Assembly: GCA_021781555.1 (NCBI GenBank)
Contig: JAJXWQ010000038.1
Coordinates: 1 to 33,679 of the forward strand
DNA: 33,679 nt
Direction: 5' to 3'
From: a bacterium
GTDB lineage: Bacteria > Cyanobacteriota > Sericytochromatia > S15B-MN24 > VGJW01
Under the pieces are notes generated by a model that did no database searches, had not been told where the DNA came from, and worked only from the letters and a program-made list of their open reading frames with translations. The position numbers were made by a program, and so were the translations under genes. Positions 17,704 to 23,538 of this stretch are shown piece after piece (position 1 is the first letter of the stretch; every line of letters begins with the position of its first letter).

Positions 17704-17709
17704 AATAAT
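17704..17709 (+). promoter_or_regulatory. Possible -10 box of the flagellin gene
   Basis: AATAAT matches five of six -10 positions in an otherwise GC-rich stretch, with TTTAGG 17 bases upstream as a weak -35. If used, it gives a leader of about 165 bases that includes the hairpins at 17730-17744 and 17780-17859. No convincing flagellar sigma28 promoter was found. Confidence 0.3.
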
Positions 17710-17779
17710 ACAAGGGAGTCTCCGGGCGGCCTCGGGCACCGAGGTTCCGGCAGCCGTCCATGGGATTCATCGGTAAGGG

Positions 17780-17861
17780 GGCCAGGGTCGCGGATCCTGG
17801 CGATCGACCGGCCACAAAGACCGTTCCGGCTAAGGATGAGCCAGGGCAGCGGTTTGCCCGA
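17780..17861 (+). promoter_or_regulatory. Structured 5' leader of flagellin, possible riboswitch
   Basis: GGCC-AG-GGTCG (17780-17790) pairs with CGACC-GGCC (17805-17813), a 9-bp stem with a 2-base bulge. Then come ACAAAG (17814-17819), a GGCT/AGCC stem (17828-17831 with 17839-17842) and GGGCA/TGCCC (17844-17848 with 17855-17859), ending 7 bases before the Shine-Dalgarno. The order CAAAG, CTAAGG, a short stem and GGCAGCGGTTTGCCCGA resembles the 3' half of the class I cyclic-di-GMP (GEMM-I) aptamer. The 5' strand of its P1 helix is not convincing, so this is a candidate only. Confidence 0.3.
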
Positions 17862-17881
17862 TCTCCAAGGAGGGCTTGCAC

Positions 17882-18682
17882 ATGCTCAGCATCAACACGG
17901 GGCCTCAGTCCCAGCGGGTCGAGGACTCGCTGTACACCTGGGAAAGTCGGATGGCCAAGGCCACCCTGGAGCTTTCCTCTGGCTCGAGCATCAACTCTGC
18001 GGCCGACAATCCCGCCGGACTCGCGGTGGAGCTGCAGCTGCTCGGCCAGGCCACGGGTGACAGCCAGTCCATCGAGAACTCCCAGGACGGGATCAGCATG
18101 CTCCAGACCGCCGACGGCGGCCTGAGTCAGACGCAGGATCTGTTGCAGCAGGCGCGCCAGCTTCAGGTGCAATCTCTGAACGGCACGCTGACCGCGTCGG
18201 ACCAGCAGGCGATCAATGATCAGCTCCAGCAGATCAACCAGCAGATCGATCAGATCTCGGGCAACACGCAGTACAACACCCGGAACCTGCTCGATGGCAC
18301 GGCCAGCAACATCAGCCTGCAGACCGGCGCCAACCCCGGTCAGACGACGACCTTGAGCCTGGCGAATGCCAGCTCTGCCGGCCTGGGCGTCAGCGGCATG
18401 ACGGCCAATTCGGCCACGACCCTGACCTCCATCGATGCGGCGATCAACCAGGTGAGTTCGCAAAGGGCCACCCTCGGCGCCAGCATCAACGGCTTGTCGG
18501 CGACGGTGAATGTCCAGCAGGCGGCGGTCATCAACATGTCCGCATCCAAGGCGGCCATCGGCGACACCGACATGGCCAGCGCCGCCTCGGCGCTGGTGCA
18601 GAGCCAGATCCAGTCCAGCTCCGGGATCGCGATGTTGACTCAGGCCAGCAACCTGAACTCCGGTCTGGTCAAGTTGCTGTAG
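17882..18682 (+). CDS. Flagellin
   Basis: 266 residues, a short flagellin made of the conserved D0/D1 parts with a small variable centre. The N-terminus (MLSINTGPQSQRVEDSL, LSSGSSINSAADNPAGLAV) and C-terminus (ASALVQSQIQSSSGIAMLTQ to the final LVKLL) are the coiled-coil halves that build the filament core. The ATG at 17882 lies 7 bases after AAGGAGGG; an in-frame TTG at 17876 is too close to that site. No flagellar chaperone, cap or export gene is adjacent, so the rest of the flagellar regulon must be elsewhere. The usual Arg of LSSGxRINSA is Ser here. Expression may be controlled by the structured leader upstream. Confidence 0.92.
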   Translation: MLSINTGPQSQRVEDSLYTWESRMAKATLELSSGSSINSAADNPAGLAVELQLLGQATGDSQSIENSQDGISMLQTADGGLSQTQDLLQQARQLQVQSLNGTLTASDQQAINDQLQQINQQIDQISGNTQYNTRNLLDGTASNISLQTGANPGQTTTLSLANASSAGLGVSGMTANSATTLTSIDAAINQVSSQRATLGASINGLSATVNVQQAAVINMSASKAAIGDTDMASAASALVQSQIQSSSGIAMLTQASNLNSGLVKLL

Positions 18683-18729
18683 GCTCCGGCCCACGACGGG
18701 TCCCTGTGCGCGGTCGCGTTGCCGCGCAA

Positions 18730-18753
18730 CCGGGGCCCGTTTGGACTCCCCGG
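18730..18753. terminator. Hairpin between flagellin and tRNA-Thr
   Basis: CCGGGG (18730-18735) pairs with CCCCGG (18748-18753) around a 12-base loop, between the convergent flagellin and tRNA genes. It could end transcription from either side. The stem is modest and lacks a T-run. Confidence 0.35.
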
Positions 18754-18784
18754 GCTCGATCGTGTCCTGGCGAGGCCGCTTCAG

Positions 18785-18856
18785 AGCCGAGGATGGGATT
18801 TGAACCCACAACCTGCTGATTACGAATCAGCTGCTCTACCGTTGAGCTACCTCGGC
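18785..18856 (-). tRNA. tRNA-Thr (anticodon CGT)
   Basis: The minus strand folds into a full cloverleaf. A 7-bp acceptor GCCGAGG/CCTCGGC, D-stem GCTC/GAGC, anticodon stem GCTGA/TCAGC with loop TTCGTAA (anticodon CGT, reading ACG), and a T-arm with TTCAAAT loop are present. The discriminator base is T. The CCA end is not encoded. Confidence 0.96.
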
Positions 18857-18866
18857 ACAGGGACCG

Positions 18867-18896
18867 AGTCTAGCATGCCCGTGGACTGGCTGTCGA
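18867..18896 (-). promoter_or_regulatory. Promoter of tRNA-Thr
   Basis: On the minus strand, TCGACA (18896-18891, five of six) and an extended -10 TGC-TAGACT (-10 at 18872-18867, four of six) have an 18-base spacer. The predicted start is only a few bases before the mature tRNA, giving a very short leader. Confidence 0.6.
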
Positions 18897-18912
18897 CCGG
18901 AATTGAGGCAGG

Positions 18913-18930
18913 CCCCCGAGCGCACGGGGG
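18913..18930 (-). terminator. Hairpin downstream of the LOG-family gene
   Basis: CCCCCG (18913-18918) and CGGGGG (18925-18930) form a perfect 6-bp stem with a 6-base loop, 36 bases past the stop of the minus-strand LOG gene and upstream of the tRNA promoter. It fits a terminator that insulates the tRNA. No T-run. Confidence 0.45.
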
Positions 18931-18966
18931 AAGACCCCGGGCGGGGGGATCCTGCGGTCGGGTTGG

Positions 18967-19548
18967 TCAGGTTTGCTGGAGGTCGACCCACTTCTGCACC
19001 GTCGGCGGTCTGAATGCCGCGAGGCCGGAGAGGAGGGCCTCGCGGGAATCGGCAACGACGACCATCTCGCGGAATCGCTCCTGCAGGAAGCCCTGGTCGA
19101 CCATGTGGTCGATCATGCCGGCCAGCGGCCGGTAGTAGCCCGCGACGTCGTACAGGCCGTAGGGCTTCTCGTGCAGGCCGAGCAGGCCCCAGGTCCAGAC
19201 CTCGAAGAATTCCTCGAGCGTGCCGATGCCGCCCGGCAGGGCGATGAAGGCATCGGCGTGCGCCGCCATGAGGGCCTTGCGCTCGTGCATGGTCTCGACC
19301 ACGCGCAGGTCGGTCAGGCCGGTGTGGCCTACCTCACGGTCCCAGAGGGAGCGCGGTATGACCCCCAGGGCACGCCCGCCCCCCGCGAGCACCGCGTCGG
19401 CGAGGATCCCCATGAGCCCGACCCTGCCGCCCCCGTAGACGAGCTGGATATCTCGTTCGGCCAGGTACTGTCCGAGATCCCGGGCCGCTTCGGCATAGCG
19501 GGGATCCACACCGGGGCTCGACCCGCAGAACACACAGACGCTCTTCAT
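18967..19548 (-). CDS. LOG-family (TIGR00730) nucleotide phosphoribohydrolase
   Basis: 193 residues, normal length. Rossmann-fold 'lysine decarboxylase-like' protein; characterised members release the base from cytokinin or purine nucleoside 5'-monophosphates. Motifs are [10 protein letters not shown] at the N-terminus, [10 protein letters not shown] (38-47), MHERK with Arg90 and Lys91, and the signature PGGIGTLEE (105-113). The ATG at 19548 gives the family N-terminus; the frame stays open 78 codons upstream but lacks conserved sequence. It diverges from the GNAT gene across 154 bases. TACCCT lies 6 bases before the ATG and no Shine-Dalgarno is present. Likely role is nucleotide salvage or cleanup. 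Confidence 0.92.
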   Translation of the reverse strand: MKSVCVFCGSSPGVDPRYAEAARDLGQYLAERDIQLVYGGGRVGLMGILADAVLAGGGRALGVIPRSLWDREVGHTGLTDLRVVETMHERKALMAAHADAFIALPGGIGTLEEFFEVWTWGLLGLHEKPYGLYDVAGYYRPLAGMIDHMVDQGFLQERFREMVVVADSREALLSGLAAFRPPTVQKWVDLQQT

Positions 19549-19554
19549 GGCACG

Positions 19555-19560
19555 AGGGTA
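19555..19560 (-). promoter_or_regulatory. TANNNT -10-like box before the LOG gene
   Basis: TACCCT (minus strand) ends 6 bases before the ATG, with no Shine-Dalgarno sequence between. This is the arrangement of leaderless genes in lineages that use them. No -35 is evident. Confidence 0.3.
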
Positions 19561-19689
19561 CCAGGCCTGCGGGGTGGACGGGTGCGTGAAGGACCCGCAT
19601 TCGATCCGTCGTGATCTGCAAAGGCCGCTGCGCCCCGCGAGGACTTGGCCCAAGGAACGGGTGTCTGGCGAATCTCGGGCCTTTCGGGG

Positions 19690-19695
19690 TACGCT
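19690..19695 (+). promoter_or_regulatory. TANNNT -10-like box before the GNAT gene
   Basis: TACGCT ends 7 bases before the ATG at 19703. It lies within TCGGGGTACGCTCT (19684-19697), nearly identical to a sequence in the same position before the LuxE-like gene (22300-22313). No Shine-Dalgarno precedes the start. Confidence 0.4.
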
Positions 19696-19702
19696 CTTCG
19701 TG

Positions 19703-20878
19703 ATGAATGCCCAGACCCTGATCCTCCCGGACGGGCGGCAGGCGCTGATGCGCCGGGCCACCCCCGAAGATGCCGAGGGCATCTTCCTGCTCTACCAGGC
19801 GGTGTACGAGGGAACCTACACCCTTCCCATCGTCAACTTGCGTGAGGAGCGGCGGGCGGCGCTGTCCGATCCCGGCACCCTGTGGCTGGTGGACGAGATC
19901 GACGGCCGGATCGTGGGCTCGGTGATCTTCTCGGTGGATGGCGCGATCCGGTGCGGAAAGGTCTTTGCCGCAGCGGTGGTTCCCGAATGCCGGCGCGGCG
20001 AGCTCATGTTCGAGACGCTCCGGGCGGGCATCGACCACCTGCTGTACCAGGACGGCTCGGTGGATGTCATCTACGCGACGACGCGCACGCAGAGCGTGGC
20101 GCCGAGCCGCCTGCTGCGCAAGCTCGGATTCGTCAGCATGGGGATTTTCCCGAACGTCCACCGGCTCATCGATTACGAGACCCATGGCCTGATGGCCATC
20201 TTTCATCCGGCTGCCTGGGAGAAACGTTCCCGGCCGCCCGTCTTGATCCCCGAGGTCAACGGGTTCTACGAGATCGTCCGCGACACCTTCGGTCTCGAGC
20301 CCGCACAGATCGAGGCCGTCACGGATCGCCTCAAGCTCCACGTGACCAGGGGTGACGAAGCCCGCCATGAATACGAGCGGTTGCGCGCTGCCGGGGAGCT
20401 CGTCTGGTACTTCTTTCCCTTCCACCGCCCCAACTTGATGTTCTCGACGGAAAGCGGCTCGGTGCAGGCTTTCCTCAACCGCGAGGGCAAGGATGGCCAC
20501 GGCGTCGTGGTCGGCCTGAAGATCGACCGCGAGTCGGTCGCCCACCTCGAGCACGTGCTGGAGGTCGTCTTCGATACGGCCTGTACGCTGGGCATCGAGT
20601 ATCTCGAGATCCTGGTCGACGCCTACTCGCCCAAGCACCAGCGCGCAGCTCTGACGGCCGGCTATCTGCCCTGCGGCTACTTCCCCTCCTTCGAGCTCCA
20701 GCCGGATGGCCAGCGCCGGGACTACCTGATCCTGGCCAAGACGATGGCTCCGCTCAACTTCTCGAACGTGCAGATGACGCCGCGCGACCGCAAGTTCCTC
20801 GACGTTTATCTGCTCAATACCGAGTTTCGCAATCTGGTGGTGCAGATGAGCGGAACCGGCAGCCACGGCGAGGACTGA
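19703..20878 (+). CDS. Two-domain GNAT-type N-acyltransferase
   Basis: 391 residues. The first GNAT-like unit covers about 10-165: [16 protein letters not shown] at the N-terminus, [10 protein letters not shown], then [17 protein letters not shown] in the acetyl-CoA-binding strand/helix position, and [17 protein letters not shown]. The second half, about 200-365, resembles another GNAT fold ([45 protein letters not shown]). Acyl donor and acceptor cannot be read from sequence. It is the first gene of the lux-like cluster, ending 53 bases before the ligase, so it may load or cap the pathway's substrate. The ATG at 19703 is chosen because upstream sequence is noncoding in character. Confidence 0.78.
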   Translation: MNAQTLILPDGRQALMRRATPEDAEGIFLLYQAVYEGTYTLPIVNLREERRAALSDPGTLWLVDEIDGRIVGSVIFSVDGAIRCGKVFAAAVVPECRRGELMFETLRAGIDHLLYQDGSVDVIYATTRTQSVAPSRLLRKLGFVSMGIFPNVHRLIDYETHGLMAIFHPAAWEKRSRPPVLIPEVNGFYEIVRDTFGLEPAQIEAVTDRLKLHVTRGDEARHEYERLRAAGELVWYFFPFHRPNLMFSTESGSVQAFLNREGKDGHGVVVGLKIDRESVAHLEHVLEVVFDTACTLGIEYLEILVDAYSPKHQRAALTAGYLPCGYFPSFELQPDGQRRDYLILAKTMAPLNFSNVQMTPRDRKFLDVYLLNTEFRNLVVQMSGTGSHGED

Positions 20879-20931
20879 ATGAGTTGCCCGCGCAACGCAG
20901 CGGCCTTGGCCTGCAGGCGGGGGAGGCTCTA

Positions 20932-22215
20932 GTGAGTTCACCGACCCTCGAGCGTGTCCTGAAGCGCGCCTGGAACGCTCCCTTCTGGCGGGAGCGGCTG
21001 GCGGCCGCGGGGTACTCGGTGGAGCTCGAGGCCGGAGCGCAGGAGGCCGTCCTGGGTCGATTGCACCCGCTGGCCAAGGACGATCTGCTGGCGAATGCCC
21101 CGCCCCGCAGCGACGCCATGCTGACCGGTCCGCTCGAGGCCGCCTACGTCTTCCGGACCGGCGGCACCACCGGAGAACCAAAGTTTTCGGTCTTCGCGTC
21201 GGCAGAGTTCCAGGCCATGGTCGGGGGCTTCGTCACGGCTTACCGGGCAGCGGGCCTCGATCCCGGCGATCGCGTAGCCAACGTGTTCACGGTCGGCAGC
21301 CTGTATGCGAGCTTCGTCTTCGTCAACCGGTGCCTCGAGGAGATCGGCGTCGTCAACCTGCCTTACACCATGAGCGCACCACCGGACCTGGTCGCGAGCC
21401 AGTGGGACCTGTTCGGACTGAGTGCCGTGATGGGGTTCCCGTCGCACCTCATGAAGGTCGTGCGGGCGATCGGGCCCGGCAGGGTCGAGAAGGTATTCTT
21501 CGCCGGCGAGCACCTGCACGACGAGGACCGCCGCATCCTGACCGAGGACTTCGGCGTCGGCCTGATCGCCTCGGGCGGTTACGGGGCTGTCGACACCGGC
21601 CTCATGGGCTTCCAGTGCCAGGCCTGCGCGGGCTCGGTGCACCATGTCCTCACCGATCACGCCCGGCTCGACATCGTCGACACCGAGACCCTGGAGCCGG
21701 TCCGTGACGGCGAGGTCGGTCAGGTGCTGGTGACGTGCCTCGATCGCCTCCTGATGCCGGTCATCCGGTACGACATCGGAGATCGCGCCCGTTGGATTCC
21801 GGGGCCGTGCCCCTGCGGTCGCCCCGAGCCACGGTTCGAGCTTCTTGGGCGTGGCGGAGACACGCTCCGCATCGGATACGCCAACGTGGCTCACGACGAG
21901 ATCGTGCGTTCGCTCGGGACCGCGGCCGCCGCCGTGCAGCTCGTCAAGGAGCGGATCGACGGCAAGGATCTTCTCCGGATCCGGTTCGAGCCGCGCTGGC
22001 CCGGTCCCGCGGGGGCCCTGACGTCCACCCCGGGCGATCCGGTACCCGTCGAACAGCTGCTGTCCCGGATCACCGAGGCCAAGCCCGATCTGGCCCGGAT
22101 GGCTGCCAGCGGCCAGATCGCTCCGATCGTCGTCGAGGCCGTCTCGCCGGGCGATCTCCCCCGGTCGCAGCTCACGGGCAAGCAGATCAAGGTGGAGGAT
22201 CGCTCGCTCCGGTAG
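20932..22215 (+). CDS. PaaK-like adenylate-forming ligase
   Basis: 427 residues from GTG 20932, which has GGGAGG 5 bases upstream; an in-frame TTG at 20884 lacks one. Family features are the P-loop-like VFRTGGTTGEPKFSVF, the FAGEHLHDEDRRIL segment, GGYGAVDTGLMGFQC in the adenylate-binding region, VIRYDIGDRARWI, then CPCGRPEPRFELLGR. Phenylacetate-CoA ligases and relatives activate a carboxylic acid as acyl-AMP and pass it to a thiol. The Cys pair in CPCG recurs in the fused ligase domain and in the LuxE-like protein. It is clearly paralogous to the C-terminal half of the fusion protein at 23539. The substrate is unknown. Confidence 0.82.
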   Translation: MSSPTLERVLKRAWNAPFWRERLAAAGYSVELEAGAQEAVLGRLHPLAKDDLLANAPPRSDAMLTGPLEAAYVFRTGGTTGEPKFSVFASAEFQAMVGGFVTAYRAAGLDPGDRVANVFTVGSLYASFVFVNRCLEEIGVVNLPYTMSAPPDLVASQWDLFGLSAVMGFPSHLMKVVRAIGPGRVEKVFFAGEHLHDEDRRILTEDFGVGLIASGGYGAVDTGLMGFQCQACAGSVHHVLTDHARLDIVDTETLEPVRDGEVGQVLVTCLDRLLMPVIRYDIGDRARWIPGPCPCGRPEPRFELLGRGGDTLRIGYANVAHDEIVRSLGTAAAAVQLVKERIDGKDLLRIRFEPRWPGPAGALTSTPGDPVPVEQLLSRITEAKPDLARMAASGQIAPIVVEAVSPGDLPRSQLTGKQIKVEDRSLR

Positions 22216-22305
22216 GGCCCCGGCGCTGGTCCGGCCACCCACCGACACGGGTTCCGGGGCGTCGCCCAACGTGGGCCAGGGTGGTCAGAGCGGCCTGCCT
22301 CGGGG

Positions 22306-22311
22306 TACGTT
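22306..22311 (+). promoter_or_regulatory. TANNNT -10-like box before the LuxE-like gene
   Basis: TACGTT ends 6 bases before the ATG at 22318, inside TCGGGGTACGTTCT (22300-22313). The copy before the GNAT gene differs at one base. No Shine-Dalgarno sequence is present, so a second, internal leaderless transcript is possible. Confidence 0.4.
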
Positions 22312-22317
22312 CTAGCC

Positions 22318-23466
22318 ATGCTCGAACGCTCCGCGACGGACCGCCTTCTTGCGCTGGTGGACGCCTTCGACGTCTCCCCCGCGGCCGAGGCGCTTTTCGG
22401 TGAGGCCATCCGGGATGCGGCGCGCTGGCACCACGAGCACAGCGCGGTGTACCGGGGGCTCTGCGAGCTGGCCGGCTTCGATCCGGCCGCCTCGGCCAGC
22501 CTGGCCGAGATCCCCTGGGTCTTCGTCAATGCCTTCAAGTTTCACGAGCTTCTGTCCGTGGCGCCCGAGGACGTTGCCCTGACGCTGACGAGCAGCGGGA
22601 CCGGCGGGCAGAAGAGCCGTATCTTCTTCGACCGGATCTCGCTCGAGCGTGCGCTTGCGATGGTCGCGCGCGTGTTTGACTCGATGGGGCTGGTGAACCG
22701 GGAGGAAGAGGTCAACTACCTGCTGTTCGCCTACGATCCCCAGGAGGCTCGCAATGTCGGGACCGCCTACACCGATGACAACCTCACGAGCTTCACCCGC
22801 AAGCGCTCGGTCTACCACGCGCTGCGCTGGGATGCCGATCGGGGCGAGTTCACGTTCCGGGTCGAAGAGGCTTACGAACGGCTGCTCGCCTTCGCGGCCG
22901 AAGGCTACCCGGTGCGGATCTTCGGCTTTCCGGCTTTCCTGCACAAGCTGGTCCGCTTCCACCGCGGCCTGGGGGCCGAGCCACTGGCGCTGGGACGGCG
23001 CAGCTTCGTGCATACGGGCGGCGGCTGGAAGAAGTCGGAGCACGAGGCCATCGACAAGGCCCAGTTGCGGGCCGAGGTCGAGGAGGCCTTCGGGATCCCG
23101 GTCGCCAACATCCGGGATGGTTACGGCCTGGTCGAGCATTCGGTCCCGTATATCGAATGCGAGCACCACCGCTTCCACGTGAGCGCCTATGCCAGGGCGA
23201 TCGTACGCGATGTCCGGACGCTCGCTCCTCTGCCCGATGGCGAGGTGGGCTTCCTCGAACTCCTGACCCCGTACATCCGCTCCATGCCGGCCCATGCGCT
23301 TCTCACCAGCGATCTGGCCGAGCTGGGCCACGGCTGCCCTTGTGGGCGCGAGGCGGCCTGGATTGCCATCATGGGCCGGGCGGGTACCCAGAAGAACAAG
23401 GGCTGTGCCATCGCGGCCGTCGAATCGCTTCTCGGTGACGAGCGCGCCGCCGGCCGCGTCCGGTGA
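22318..23466 (+). CDS. LuxE-like acyl-protein synthetase
   Basis: 382 residues, about the length of LuxE (near 370). LuxE activates a fatty acid as acyl-AMP, accepts the acyl group on a cysteine near its C-terminus and hands it to the reductase LuxC. Here the adenylation loop is LTLTSSGTGGQKSRIFFDR, followed by FVHTGGGWKKSEHEAI and DGYGLVEHSVPYIECEHH. The C-terminal GTQKNKGCAIAAVE places Cys363 almost exactly where LuxE carries its acyl-cysteine (Cys364 in Photobacterium). CPCG occurs shortly before. The gene precedes the LuxC-like fusion by 72 bases, matching a LuxE-LuxC working pair. No luciferase genes are present. Confidence 0.87.
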   Translation: MLERSATDRLLALVDAFDVSPAAEALFGEAIRDAARWHHEHSAVYRGLCELAGFDPAASASLAEIPWVFVNAFKFHELLSVAPEDVALTLTSSGTGGQKSRIFFDRISLERALAMVARVFDSMGLVNREEEVNYLLFAYDPQEARNVGTAYTDDNLTSFTRKRSVYHALRWDADRGEFTFRVEEAYERLLAFAAEGYPVRIFGFPAFLHKLVRFHRGLGAEPLALGRRSFVHTGGGWKKSEHEAIDKAQLRAEVEEAFGIPVANIRDGYGLVEHSVPYIECEHHRFHVSAYARAIVRDVRTLAPLPDGEVGFLELLTPYIRSMPAHALLTSDLAELGHGCPCGREAAWIAIMGRAGTQKNKGCAIAAVESLLGDERAAGRVR

Positions 23467-23538
23467 GGGCGGCGCCGTCGCCGCGGCGGCAGCACTGGCA
23501 TTTTTGCCCCGGCGGGGCTGACGACGAAAGAGCTTGAG

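Noticed and set aside
17411-18811. A 466-codon minus-strand frame opposite flagellin.
   Set aside because: It covers flagellin, the leader and part of the tRNA region in antisense, and lacks any recognisable motif.
18699-18865. An 11-base perfect inverted repeat (GGTCCCTGTGC) flanks tRNA-Thr and could be a leader-trailer processing stem.
   Set aside because: The tRNA promoter predicts a start near 18860, so half of the leader arm would not be transcribed. The repeat is probably chance.
20879-20932. A 17-codon ATG frame between the GNAT and ligase genes whose TAG overlaps the ligase GTG.
   Set aside because: It is very short, and the ligase has its own good Shine-Dalgarno, so coupling is not needed. 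It could be chance.
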